From: an uncultured Bacteroidales bacterium | Lineage (GTDB): Bacteria; Bacteroidota; Bacteroidia; Bacteroidales; UBA932 | Reading direction: 5' to 3' | Assembly: GCA_944326255.1 (NCBI GenBank) | Contig: CALVDG010000007.1 | Coordinates: forward strand, 29,626-93,625 | Length of the DNA stretch: 64,000 nucleotides | Shown: positions 47,367-56,294 of the stretch, in pieces | Position numbering within the stretch: position 1 is the first letter of the stretch | Layout: each line of letters begins with the position of its first letter | The notes under the pieces: model-generated | The model's input: the letters and a program-made list of their open reading frames with translations, nothing else | Told to the model about the DNA's origin: nothing | Database searches by the model: none | Program-made: the position numbers and the translations under genes

Positions 47367-49601
47367 CTATCTTTTTCTAAATGATCCGTCTGACAGATCA
47401 AGAATCATCTCTTTTCCATCTGCAACCGTAACCTTAACTTCATGCGTGGATACCGGTTCTACGGATGTGTCTTTCCTAAGTTTCCGTTTTTTGGTAAAAT
47501 CAGCACATAACGTACCGTGCGAGTCATAGATGAGTGTCTGGTATGAAGTTCGGACGACCCAATATGTCTTTCCGCCCACTTCCAGACATTCAGGCAGCGA
47601 CATTATGCGCTCGCTAAGCTGTATGTCGCTCCATCCGCTGCAGCGTTTTCCGGCCAGGTCATACTGAACAACTGTATTGTCCGTATGCAGCACCATCATA
47701 ATATAATCCTTCGTACCCTTGAAATCATAGATATCCGGTCCCAAAAGGATGTCTTTTCCCAACGTAACCGGGAAATCACTGACCCTGCGCCCAAGTCTGT
47801 CCAGCAGATAGACCTTATTACCAGCTCCAAAGATCATCTGAAGTTTGTCATTCTTAAGGTAATCTATCTGTCTTACAGTCCCACAGAGAGGTTTGTCAAA
47901 TTTGACTGTCCATACAGGATTATGAGATCTGCCGAGAAGGCGCAGATTATAATTCTTCAATTGTTCAAGATAATTTGTCGAGCCGTCTATGAAGTTCCTC
48001 ACCGGGAAAGGACCTTGAGGAATCGTGACGGGCACGTCCTCCACGACTGCATCCTCCACCGGTATCCTGTCGGGCACAGGCAGGGTCTGTAAATCTTCCG
48101 AATACCGAGAAGCCCTTACTCCCAGCCTGTCTCCCACGCGATACGCATTGATAACCGCGAATTCAAAATTCTTATTGCCGGAACTGTTCCGTACAATATC
48201 CCGATACTCTTTCTTAAAGAACATCTCCAAGGAATCAGCATATCTGACTGTATTCAGCATCAATGTCATACAGGATATCTCACGTAGTTCGTCCGCTGCA
48301 GGAGTCTGTTCCAGATACTCCCGTAAAGAAAAAAACGCGCCACGTTTCCATTCTCTCAGAAGAGTCCGTATCTCATTCTGTTCCCCGACAAGAATCCAGT
48401 CTCCCAAAGCGCAGTAGGCATCCTCGGCTGAGGGCCGGAATACCTCACCCATATATGCCGGGATATACCCCTTGAAAAGATAGGAGCAGACCGTATCCCT
48501 GTAGTTTTTCAATGCTTTCTTATTGTCTGTCCTGAAAGCCATTATTTTATGCTCTAAGCCGTCCGAGGCATATGAGAACACCGAAAGTTCCTTGATATCC
48601 AGAGACCTGACAAAATCTCCGGTAGAGATATCCAGGCTATCCTGCTTTGAAACCACGGCATTGACATAATCATAGTCTTTTTTACGTCCGTCAGCCGCCA
48701 GCCACTCATGCCAGGCTTTTATATAGTCATCAGCGGACGACATGGGAAGAGTCAGCACATACGAAGCATTGGCCGGCACTATCGAATATACGTCGGGCCT
48801 GCCGCCACGCTGCGAGATCAGCACGTCAGCATACCTCTCTCCCGAACGTCCGCTTACCATACGGCCGTCAAAAGTCATGGGTGAATCTCCGTCAGCCAAT
48901 CCGAATGCACTCCAATCCGCAATGCTCTGGAAAAAAGATGCGAACCGGACATATTTTCGCTCGGCCAGACCCGAAAACAGTTTGCCGATGTTGGAAAAAT
49001 TGATATGCAGCACACCACGGTCCGAAGTAACTCCGGTAATCCCGGCATACATAGGCTCGTCCTTGATGGAAGTACCGTTCTCAAGATGCCTCAAAGCCGA
49101 TTCCACTATGACCATAGAGGGGCTGGCTATAAAAAAATGACCGTAAACAGCAAACGAGGCATCAGGAACCGCCGCCTTATGCACGGCCACTTGCCCGTAC
49201 CTTTTTTCTATTACACCTCCGCACTCATCCAGCACGTCCTCCAGGAACAAGGCCGGCTCCTCTTTCTCCGGGACAGAAAGCACGAGCAATGGGGAGACTG
49301 CGTTCTTGCTGGCATAATGCATAGACAAAACAGCTTCCCATTCAGACGCGACAGAGGGAATGCACCCGAACAGTCTGCCGAGTACACTCCCTTCATCCGT
49401 CATATTCTCTATTTCTGAAAAAGAACCGGATTCAAAGAGGAATATAGCATCGGATGGAACAGCTTCCACTCCGTCTGTAAGCCGGTCCGTCCTTACAGAT
49501 TCTTCACTGTCTCCGAAAAAGAGAGAGCAGAAAAGATACCCTATGCCGGCCAGCAGCAGCACTGCCACCACTGTATAGACAATTATACTCCTCCTGTTCA
49601 T
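47367..49601 (-). CDS. Large membrane-anchored protein, DUF3352-like
   Basis: 744 residues: one N-terminal transmembrane segment (about 7-29) and a large extracytoplasmic part. The first 500 residues resemble DUF3352-type proteins (AVPSDAIFLFESGSF, FFIASPSMVIVESALRHLE, YCALGDWILVGEQNEI). The last 170 residues carry strand-rich repeats (LQMIFGAGNKVYLLDRLGR, DYIMMVLHTDNTVVQYDLAG) suggestive of part of a beta-propeller. I cannot assign a function. It sits between an FKBP isomerase and DUF4834 in the long operon, consistent with an envelope role. Confidence 0.6.
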   Translation of the reverse strand: MNRRSIIVYTVVAVLLLAGIGYLFCSLFFGDSEESVRTDRLTDGVEAVPSDAIFLFESGSFSEIENMTDEGSVLGRLFGCIPSVASEWEAVLSMHYASKNAVSPLLVLSVPEKEEPALFLEDVLDECGGVIEKRYGQVAVHKAAVPDASFAVYGHFFIASPSMVIVESALRHLENGTSIKDEPMYAGITGVTSDRGVLHINFSNIGKLFSGLAERKYVRFASFFQSIADWSAFGLADGDSPMTFDGRMVSGRSGERYADVLISQRGGRPDVYSIVPANASYVLTLPMSSADDYIKAWHEWLAADGRKKDYDYVNAVVSKQDSLDISTGDFVRSLDIKELSVFSYASDGLEHKIMAFRTDNKKALKNYRDTVCSYLFKGYIPAYMGEVFRPSAEDAYCALGDWILVGEQNEIRTLLREWKRGAFFSLREYLEQTPAADELREISCMTLMLNTVRYADSLEMFFKKEYRDIVRNSSGNKNFEFAVINAYRVGDRLGVRASRYSEDLQTLPVPDRIPVEDAVVEDVPVTIPQGPFPVRNFIDGSTNYLEQLKNYNLRLLGRSHNPVWTVKFDKPLCGTVRQIDYLKNDKLQMIFGAGNKVYLLDRLGRRVSDFPVTLGKDILLGPDIYDFKGTKDYIMMVLHTDNTVVQYDLAGKRCSGWSDIQLSERIMSLPECLEVGGKTYWVVRTSYQTLIYDSHGTLCADFTKKRKLRKDTSVEPVSTHEVKVTVADGKEMILDLSDGSFRKR

Positions 49602-49608
49602 TGGCTAA

Positions 49609-50334
49609 CTATTTTTTCTCATCTTCCTTGGGAGCCGCCTTGGACACCTTCACAAGCTCTATATCGAAGATAAGAGTGCTGTTGCCGGGGATAGGGCCGG
49701 TACCGCGTTTTCCATAACCGAGTTCTGCTGGAATATAAAGCTGAATCTTGCCTCCTTCCTTGGCATAAGTAAGACCTTCTGTCCATCCCTTGATGACTCT
49801 GTTGAGAGGGAATCTGACACTTTCTCCTCTATCGTATGAAGAGTCGAACACTGTCCCGTCAATCAGACGGCCCTCATAGTTCACCTCCACTGTATCGGCT
49901 CCCTCAGGCGAGATACCGGTACCCTCCACTTCTATCTTATACTGCAGGCCGCTCTCGGTCTCCACCACACCTTCTTTCTCCTTATTTGCGGCAAGGAACT
50001 CCTCACCTTCCTCAAGACTGCGCTCGGCCACATATGCCATACGGTCCCTTATATAACTCTGAATCAGCATACCTACAGTCTGTTCATCAAGCATAGTCTC
50101 CTCCCCATTGAGGACGTCCTTGAAACCTTTTTTCATCTGGTTCAGGTTCAGTTCTCCGAAAGGAGTAGATGTCAGCATTTTTCCATAATACATACCCAGA
50201 GCATAACTTACAGTGTCAATCTGAGCGGTTGTGGTCTCAGGCATTCTGTCACCCTTCTGATATGTTCCAGCGCAGGATGAGATAGCCATGACTGCTGCCG
50301 ATGCAGCGATGATTACAATTGCAAACTTTTTCAT
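49609..50334 (-). CDS. FKBP-type peptidyl-prolyl isomerase lipoprotein
   Basis: Folding catalyst of the periplasm or outer-membrane periphery. The 241-residue protein has a lipoprotein signal with Cys at 21 (MAISSC), an FKBP N-terminal dimerisation helix region (about 40-110, VSYALGMYYGKML) and an FKBP domain (about 135-230: DTVEVNYEGRLIDGTVFDSSY, VIKGWTEGL, PAELGYGKRGTGPIPGNST). Architecture follows Mip/FkpA. The ATG overlaps the nhaA stop by 4 bases. Confidence 0.92.
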   Translation of the reverse strand: MKKFAIVIIAASAAVMAISSCAGTYQKGDRMPETTTAQIDTVSYALGMYYGKMLTSTPFGELNLNQMKKGFKDVLNGEETMLDEQTVGMLIQSYIRDRMAYVAERSLEEGEEFLAANKEKEGVVETESGLQYKIEVEGTGISPEGADTVEVNYEGRLIDGTVFDSSYDRGESVRFPLNRVIKGWTEGLTYAKEGGKIQLYIPAELGYGKRGTGPIPGNSTLIFDIELVKVSKAAPKEDEKK

Positions 50335-51554
50335 TTTATTAATTTGGTTTTATTGGTTGTCATATACAGTGCTGCCAGGCCCGCACATGCCGCAAGGAAA
50401 GATGTAGCGAGTATGGCCAGTTTCCCTGCATTTATCAGACGTGTATCCGTAAACGCAAGATTATCGATAAATATTGACATCGTGAATCCGATCCCGCCCA
50501 ATATACCCAGTGCAAGGACCTGACGCCATTTCGTTCCCTCAGGCAGACCGGCAAGGCCCAGCTTGACCGCCAGCCAGCTGAAAGCAAGGATTCCAAGCGG
50601 CTTCCCGAACAGCAGCCCGAAGAAAACACCGGGTATCACCGCCGGCACCGGCCCGCCCAAAGAATCCGGGTCAATCATGACTCCGGCATTGGCCAGCGCA
50701 AAAAGGGGCATTATGAGGAAATTGACCCATGGATGAAGGGCCGACTCCATGCGGCACAACAGGGAATCCGGACCGGTGAAGGCCCTTACATCCCCTTTGG
50801 AAGTTCTGGCCGGTATAGTCATGGCCAGCACCACTCCCGCAATAGTGGCATGGATTCCCGAACGGAAGACGAAGACGAAAAGCGTCACTCCCAGTATCAG
50901 GTAGACCAGAACAGACCTTATGCCGGCCTTGTTGACAGCCAGCAGGGCGAGTACCGTCATTGCGGCATACACAAGATATATAAGGTGAATCTCATGCGAG
51001 GGATAGAACAGAGCCAGCACTATGATCGCACCTATATCGTCCACTACGGCCAAAGCCACCAGAAGCACTTTCAGTCCTATGGGACAGCGCGTTCCCAGCA
51101 GGGAAAGCACGCCTATGGCAAATGCTATGTCCGTAGCCATGGGTATTCCCCATCCTCCAGCCGAGACCGTACCGGCATTGAACGCCGTATATATCAGAGC
51201 CGGAAATATCATACCTCCTACCGCCGCGAACATAGGCAGCATGGCCTTCTTCCTGGTGGACAGCTCTCCCACAAGCAGTTCCCGCTTTATCTCCAGACCT
51301 ACGGAGAAAAAAAACACCGCCATCAGGACATCGTCTATCCACGTCCTCAGCGGCATACTCAGAGTGCTGTCCCCGAACGAGACGCTGAACACAGTATCCC
51401 ACAGACGGTGCAGGCCGCCCATAGCCGGTATATTGGCAGCCAGCACCGCAACCACCGCGCATACCAGAAGCAATACTCCTCCTGTCATATCGCTGTGAAG
51501 CAGCCTGTGCATCAACACCCGCCTGCGCAGGACATAAATTTTCATCCGCTTCAT
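50331..51554 (-). CDS. nhaA: Na+/H+ antiporter NhaA
   Basis: Electrogenic sodium/proton exchanger of the inner membrane. The 407-residue protein has the NhaA motifs AVFFFSVGLEIKRELLVGEL, GGWGIPMATDIAFAIGVLSLLG and ALAVVDDIGAIIV, the last carrying the adjacent Asp pair that binds the ions. The N-terminus has a basic stretch before the first helix (RRRVLMHRLLHSDMTGGVLL). It is translated just before the FKBP gene (4-base overlap) and 35 bases after the arginase-family gene. Sodium tolerance in the gut is the expected role. Confidence 0.95.
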   Translation of the reverse strand: MKRMKIYVLRRRVLMHRLLHSDMTGGVLLLVCAVVAVLAANIPAMGGLHRLWDTVFSVSFGDSTLSMPLRTWIDDVLMAVFFFSVGLEIKRELLVGELSTRKKAMLPMFAAVGGMIFPALIYTAFNAGTVSAGGWGIPMATDIAFAIGVLSLLGTRCPIGLKVLLVALAVVDDIGAIIVLALFYPSHEIHLIYLVYAAMTVLALLAVNKAGIRSVLVYLILGVTLFVFVFRSGIHATIAGVVLAMTIPARTSKGDVRAFTGPDSLLCRMESALHPWVNFLIMPLFALANAGVMIDPDSLGGPVPAVIPGVFFGLLFGKPLGILAFSWLAVKLGLAGLPEGTKWRQVLALGILGGIGFTMSIFIDNLAFTDTRLINAGKLAILATSFLAACAGLAALYMTTNKTKLIK

Positions 51555-51589
51555 ACTGTTTCAGTTCATTTTGAAACCGACAAATTTAA

Positions 51590-52648
51590 TCATTTTTTCT
51601 TACGGGAGTACGCCGAACACAACAAGAGTTTGAAAAGCACCCTGGCTCCGACATTCGCATCCCACTCACCCTGACTTCCCGGGGCGACCTCACAGAGATC
51701 TGCGCCCACTATCCTTCTGCCCGACATTGCCAATAAATATAATAGGTAGTCGGCCTGCGAAAAGGTAAGGCCACCTGACACAGGCGTTCCTGTCCCTGGA
51801 CAGTACTCCGGAGAGAGACCGTCAATATCAAAGCTTACATACACATTCTCCGGCAGGGTAGACACTATCTCCTGACATATGCTTTTCCATGTCCGGCCAT
51901 CGTAAAGACCTTCCTTGATACGGAAGTCGGTAAAGGGGATAAACAGGTCAGAAGAAGTCACAAGACCATACTCAGACGAGCAGAAGTCCCTTATGCCTAC
52001 CTGTGTGATACGGCCCAGCGCGGCACACTCGGTCATAGCATTGTACATAATGGACGCATGTGAATAACGGAATCCCTCATATGCCTTTCTTGTATCCGAA
52101 TGAGCATCTACATGAAGTATGCCCATGCCAGGATACCTTCTGGAAAGAGCCTTTATAAGCCCGAGCGGCACACTGTGCTCGCCTCCGGTCAGCACCACGG
52201 ACTTGCCTGCCGACAGGTATTTCTCCGAAACATGTTCCACATAAGCATTCAATTCCGAAGAACAGGCGTTAACCTCATCGCATAGCTCCGCCATAGACTC
52301 CTGAGACCGTCCCTGTTCCCAAGCGTAGATTACCTGCTCGGCCGCACCTCTGGCCCTGCCGTTCAGTTCCCTCAGCCCCGGCTCTTCCGGAAGGGTCCAG
52401 ACTTTCATTCGGGACGCATCAGGAAATCTCTCGTCGAACAGATCGACCTGAAGAGAAGCATCAAGCATCGCCTGCGGACCGTCGGCGGTTCCCTTCCCAT
52501 AAGACACGGTTGCATCCCAGGGCACCTGCACTATCACAGTATCCGCCTCCTGCTCTCCGCATGGCAGTCCGAAGAAATTACCGTTGGCAACCCCCGGCGC
52601 ATCGGGGTCAAATGAGGTTTTTTCCAAATTTTCGATATTATTCTTCAT
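51590..52648 (-). CDS. Arginase/agmatinase (ureohydrolase) family enzyme
   Basis: Dimanganese hydrolase that releases urea from a guanidino compound. The 352-residue protein has the three metal-binding motifs GGEHSVPLG, LHVDAHSDT and SFDIDGLSPEYCPGTGTPV. Agmatinase is the likeliest activity, as for similar Bacteroidota genes, but arginase, formimidoylglutamase or guanidine hydrolase cannot be excluded by eye. It opens the long minus-strand operon, behind a -7 box at 52691-52698, and diverges from recQ. No other polyamine gene is nearby. Confidence 0.87.
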   Translation of the reverse strand: MKNNIENLEKTSFDPDAPGVANGNFFGLPCGEQEADTVIVQVPWDATVSYGKGTADGPQAMLDASLQVDLFDERFPDASRMKVWTLPEEPGLRELNGRARGAAEQVIYAWEQGRSQESMAELCDEVNACSSELNAYVEHVSEKYLSAGKSVVLTGGEHSVPLGLIKALSRRYPGMGILHVDAHSDTRKAYEGFRYSHASIMYNAMTECAALGRITQVGIRDFCSSEYGLVTSSDLFIPFTDFRIKEGLYDGRTWKSICQEIVSTLPENVYVSFDIDGLSPEYCPGTGTPVSGGLTFSQADYLLYLLAMSGRRIVGADLCEVAPGSQGEWDANVGARVLFKLLLCSAYSRKKK

Positions 52649-52652
52649 TTTT

Positions 52653-52684
52653 TTTGCAAGAAAATAAACTTTTCGGTAATTTTA
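52653..52684 (+). promoter_or_regulatory. Promoter for recQ (TTTG-N20-TAATTTTA)
   Basis: TTTG at 52653-52656 and TAATTTTA at 52677-52684 are 20 bases apart; the -7 has one mismatch from TAnnTTTG at its last base. The recQ ATG follows 20 bases later. Confidence 0.5.
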
Positions 52685-52690
52685 GACGCG

Positions 52691-52698
52691 CAAAGGTA
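52691..52698 (-). promoter_or_regulatory. -7 box (TACCTTTG) for the arginase-nhaA operon
   Basis: The minus strand reads TACCTTTG, 42 bases before ATG 52648. It overlaps the recQ leader, so the two promoters are interleaved. Confidence 0.55.
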
Positions 52699-52704
52699 AT
52701 AAAT

Positions 52705-54912
52705 ATGAAGATTAGTTCAGAGGAATTACACTCCAATTTAAAGAAGTTTTTTGGGTACGACACATTCAAAGGAGAACAGGAAAAGATTATAACACACCTT
52801 ATTGAGGGCAATAATGCGTTCGTTCTCATGCCCACCGGAGGCGGGAAATCAATGTGCTATCAGCTGCCGGCACTGCTCATGCCCGGCACCGCGATAGTGG
52901 TCTCACCGCTCATAGCCCTGATGAAAAACCAGGTAGACGCAATCAGGGGATTTATCTCGGGCTCGGACGGAGTGGCGCATTTCCTCAACTCCTCACTCAA
53001 TAAAGCTCAGATCCAGGAAGTAAAGGACGACCTGCTCTCAGGCGTGACAAAACTGCTGTACGTAGCGCCTGAATCCTTGACCAAAGACGAGACGGTAGCT
53101 CTCCTGAGGCAGATTCACATCTCGTTCTACGCCATAGACGAAGCCCACTGTATCTCCGAATGGGGTCATGACTTCCGTCCTGAATACCGCCACATCCGCC
53201 GCATCGTAGACGAGCTCGGGTCTGCTCCCATCATAGCCCTCACGGCCACCGCCACTCCGAAAGTACAGGCGGATATCCAGAAGAACCTGTGCATGATGGA
53301 CGCAAAAGTGTTCAAAAGCTCTTTCAACAGGCCCAACCTCTACTACGAGGTGCGGGACAAGGTCAATGTCAGAAAAGAGATGATCAAGTTCATCAAGGAG
53401 AACGAGGGCAAGTCCGGTATCATTTACTGCCTGAGCAGGAAAAAGACCGAGGAGATAGCCGAGTTCCTCAATGTCAACGGCATCAAGGCCCTGCCCTATC
53501 ACGCCGGCATGGACGCCGCCACCAGGGCCAAGAACCAGGACATGTTTCTCATGGAGGAGGTGGATGTCATCGTGGCGACCATAGCTTTCGGCATGGGCAT
53601 CGACAAGCCGGACGTAAGGTTCGTAATCCATTACGATATCCCCAAGAGCCTGGAAGGCTACTACCAGGAGACGGGACGCGCAGGAAGGGACGGACAGGAA
53701 GGCAAGTGCATCACTTTCTACAGCTACAAGGACATCCTCAAACTGGAGAAGTTCATGCAGGGCAAGCCTCTGTCCGAGCAGGAGATAGGGAAACAGCTGC
53801 TGCTTGAGACGGTGGCTTACGCCGAATCCAACCGGTGTCGCAGGAAGATTCTGCTGAACTATTTCGGAGAGGATTATCCTGAAGACAACTGCTGCAACTG
53901 TGACAACTGCCTGCATCCCAAAAAGCTCTTCGAGGGCAAGGAGTATCTGGCTCTTGTTCTGGAGCTGGTGGACTCCATGAAGGAAAGTTTCAAAGTGGAC
54001 CATCTGGCAAATATCCTGACCGGAGAGACCAACTCCATAATCAAGTCCTATAAGCATCATCTCAGCGAGTTCTTCGGCATGGGGAAGGACAAGGGCGTAA
54101 AGTTCTGGATAGCGATTATCCGACAGGCAGTGGTCATGCATTTCCTGCACAAGGACCTGGAGCAGTACGGCCTGATCTCCATAACGCCTAAGGGAAAGGA
54201 GTTTCTGGAGAACCCGCATTCGGTCATGATGGCCGAAGACAGGGAGTTCGCCGACGGGGACGAGGAGGAGGACGAGGATTCGGCAGCCGTCTCGGCCGTA
54301 AGGCACGGCGGAGGCGTCGGAGATCCCGCACTCTTCTCAATGCTCAAGGACCTGCGCAAGGACATGTCCAGAAAGCTGAAGCTGCCGGGCTTCGTGATTT
54401 TCACGGACCCGTCCCTGGAAGACATGTCCATACACTACCCCATCACACTTGACGAGCTCAAGAACTGTCAGGGCGTAGGCGAGGGCAAGGCCCGCAAATT
54501 CGGCAAGGAATTCATCAGCCTAATAGCCAAATACGTAGAAGAAAACGATATACAGAGACCTGAGGACATCGTAGTCAAGTCCCTTGTCAACAAGTCGGCC
54601 AACAAGGTCTACATCATACAGAACATCGACAGGAAAATTCCGCTGGAGGATATCGCAGAAGCCAAGAACATGGAGCTTTCCGATGTTCTGGACGAGCTGG
54701 AAGCCATTGTCGCGGCCGGCACCAGGATCGACATCGACTATTACATCAGGCAGACCGTGGACGAGGACAAGGTGGAGGACATCTACGAATATTTCAAGGA
54801 AGAGGCACAGAGCGATTCGGTAGCCGACGCGGTCAAGGAACTCGGCCCTGACTACGAAGAGGAGGAGATACGGCTGGTACGCATCAAGTTCCTCTCCGAA
54901 GTCGCCAATTAG
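52705..54912 (+). CDS. recQ: ATP-dependent DNA helicase RecQ
   Basis: 3'-5' DNA helicase for recombination and fork repair. From ATG 52705 the protein is 735 residues: Walker A PTGGGKSMCYQLP (43-55), DEAH box AIDEAHCISEWGHDF (about 143), helicase C motif QETGRAGRDG, the RQC zinc site (NRCRRKILLNYFGED then CCNCDNC), an RQC winged helix, an HRDC domain (about 540-610) and a further C-terminal helix-turn-helix-like extension (about 630-735) common in Bacteroidota RecQ. The frame is open upstream to 52510 but overlaps the divergent gene and promoter, so it is rejected. Confidence 0.95.
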   Translation: MKISSEELHSNLKKFFGYDTFKGEQEKIITHLIEGNNAFVLMPTGGGKSMCYQLPALLMPGTAIVVSPLIALMKNQVDAIRGFISGSDGVAHFLNSSLNKAQIQEVKDDLLSGVTKLLYVAPESLTKDETVALLRQIHISFYAIDEAHCISEWGHDFRPEYRHIRRIVDELGSAPIIALTATATPKVQADIQKNLCMMDAKVFKSSFNRPNLYYEVRDKVNVRKEMIKFIKENEGKSGIIYCLSRKKTEEIAEFLNVNGIKALPYHAGMDAATRAKNQDMFLMEEVDVIVATIAFGMGIDKPDVRFVIHYDIPKSLEGYYQETGRAGRDGQEGKCITFYSYKDILKLEKFMQGKPLSEQEIGKQLLLETVAYAESNRCRRKILLNYFGEDYPEDNCCNCDNCLHPKKLFEGKEYLALVLELVDSMKESFKVDHLANILTGETNSIIKSYKHHLSEFFGMGKDKGVKFWIAIIRQAVVMHFLHKDLEQYGLISITPKGKEFLENPHSVMMAEDREFADGDEEEDEDSAAVSAVRHGGGVGDPALFSMLKDLRKDMSRKLKLPGFVIFTDPSLEDMSIHYPITLDELKNCQGVGEGKARKFGKEFISLIAKYVEENDIQRPEDIVVKSLVNKSANKVYIIQNIDRKIPLEDIAEAKNMELSDVLDELEAIVAAGTRIDIDYYIRQTVDEDKVEDIYEYFKEEAQSDSVADAVKELGPDYEEEEIRLVRIKFLSEVAN

Positions 54913-54925
54913 GCAAAAGCGACTC

Positions 54926-54957
54926 AGTACCTCACGGGGGGACCCGTCAGAGGTACT
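54926..54957. terminator. Hairpin between recQ and miaA
   Basis: AGTACCTC plus ACGGG (54926-54938) pairs with CCCGT, a 2-base bulge and GAGGTACT (54943-54957). It overlaps the last codons of miaA. No T-run follows, so it is a hairpin that may terminate both convergent genes rather than a canonical terminator. Confidence 0.5.
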
Positions 54958-55783
54958 TGTTGAACCAGGTTATCTGACGCTTGGCATAGCGGCGGGTGTT
55001 TCTTTTCACCAGGTCTACGGCCTCGTCAAGGGAGATTGTTCCATCGAGATAATTGAAGACTTCGCTGTAGCCCACAGTCTTCAGGGCAGGCATATTACGA
55101 AAGCGCTCAAGAGAACGTACTTCAGCTACAAGACCGGCTTCGAACATCATCTCTGTCCTGCGGTCTATCCGGGCGTACAGTTCTTCTCTTGGCATTGTCA
55201 GCACTCTACGCTCAACGTTGAAAAACCTTTTTTTCTTAGGAGCGGTCTTGAACGAGGAGAATTTACGTCCGGTGGAGAGCGTCACTTCCAGAGCTCTCAC
55301 GACCCGCTGACGGTTAGACAAGTCTATAGCGGCATAGCTCTCGGGATCCAGTACCCGCAACTCCTCGGCCAAAGCACCCACACCCTCAGCCATGGCCCTT
55401 TCCGTCAACTTCCTGCGAAGTTCCTGATCCGCCGGCGGGAAATCATCGAAACCGTAGCACACCGCATCGGCATACAAGCCTGAGCCACCGACCATCACCA
55501 GGCGGTCATAATTCCTGAAAAGATCCGACAGCAGTGCCATGGCATCCAGTTCATATTGACCGGCAGAATAGTGATTTGACACCGAATGGCTGAAGATAAA
55601 ATAATGTCTCACCTCTCGGAGCTGTTCTTCGGACGGCGGGGCCGTTCCTATACGCATCTCCTTGAAAATCTGCCTGGAATCGCATGATATAACAGGAGAG
55701 CCGTATTCCTTTGCCAACTCAATGGCATAATCTGTCTTTCCAACCGCAGTCGGCCCCAGAACCAACGTCAGAGTCTTGTCCAT
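54947..55783 (-). CDS. miaA: tRNA dimethylallyltransferase MiaA
   Basis: Adds a dimethylallyl group to A37 of tRNAs reading codons that begin with U. The 278-residue protein has the P-loop LGPTAVGKTDYA (8-19), the DSRQIFKEMRIGT motif, GGSGLYADAVCYGFDD and the NRQRVVRALEV core. It is a little short of the usual 300 because the C-terminal tail is compact. It follows the pRiA4b ORF-3-like gene by 5 bases. Confidence 0.93.
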   Translation of the reverse strand: MDKTLTLVLGPTAVGKTDYAIELAKEYGSPVISCDSRQIFKEMRIGTAPPSEEQLREVRHYFIFSHSVSNHYSAGQYELDAMALLSDLFRNYDRLVMVGGSGLYADAVCYGFDDFPPADQELRRKLTERAMAEGVGALAEELRVLDPESYAAIDLSNRQRVVRALEVTLSTGRKFSSFKTAPKKKRFFNVERRVLTMPREELYARIDRRTEMMFEAGLVAEVRSLERFRNMPALKTVGYSEVFNYLDGTISLDEAVDLVKRNTRRYAKRQITWFNKYL

Positions 55784-55788
55784 CGGAA

Positions 55789-56289
55789 TTATACTGCCTC
55801 CTCTCCTTCAGGAAGTTCATCTACATCAAAAGCATCTTCCTGAACATCAGGCTGGGACGAGCCACTGTCCGAGAACTCCCCGTAATCCTCATACACGGAC
55901 GAGAACTGATCGGGATTCCGGCCTTTCTCGGCCACCAGCACAGGATAGGACCGCCTCGGGCTGTATTCCGCCTCCGACACAAAGCGCAGTTCCAGGAACA
56001 GGCCCTTGCCCATATTGTACACATAACGGACTGCCGCCCCGTCCTTGAATGCATCCTCCACGGAGACCTTATCCATTGAGCCGTCTCCGAAATCAAACAG
56101 GCCGATCCTGCGCATTATCTCACCCTTGCCAGACAATGTCTCGAACATCGTCATCTGATCCGGAGAGAATCCCAGGTCCCTGTCCAGAAACTCATGCAGT
56201 TTGAACAGACTCATCCTGGTCTCCAGCTCGTATTCCCGCATGAATATCTTATTGCCGGGAATTACCGCCTTGTATCTGAATACTGTCAT
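55789..56289 (-). CDS. Plasmid pRiA4b ORF-3-like protein
   Basis: 166 residues resembling the pRiA4b ORF-3/IS1096 passenger-type fold: an N-terminal strand pattern FRYKAVIPGNKIFMREYEL, a LFKLHEFLDRDLGFSPDQM helix, and FEDG-like VSVEDAFKDGAAVRYVYNMG. The last 40 residues are acidic and probably disordered (DVQEDAFDVDELPEGEEAV). In Bacteroidota a gene of this kind is often next to miaA, as here. Function unknown; despite the family name there is no sign of a mobile element. Confidence 0.62.
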   Translation of the reverse strand: MTVFRYKAVIPGNKIFMREYELETRMSLFKLHEFLDRDLGFSPDQMTMFETLSGKGEIMRRIGLFDFGDGSMDKVSVEDAFKDGAAVRYVYNMGKGLFLELRFVSEAEYSPRRSYPVLVAEKGRNPDQFSSVYEDYGEFSDSGSSQPDVQEDAFDVDELPEGEEAV

Positions 56290-56294
56290 AACTT

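Noticed and set aside
53038..54306. 422-codon frame on the minus strand opposite recQ
   Set aside because: It lies wholly within recQ, which has every expected motif. The antisense product has no recognisable family and looks like a shadow of a GC-rich coding strand.
55789..56289. Mobile element suggested by the family name pRiA4b ORF-3/IS1096 passenger
   Set aside because: No transposase, terminal inverted repeats or target duplication is seen. The gene sits in a stable operon with miaA.
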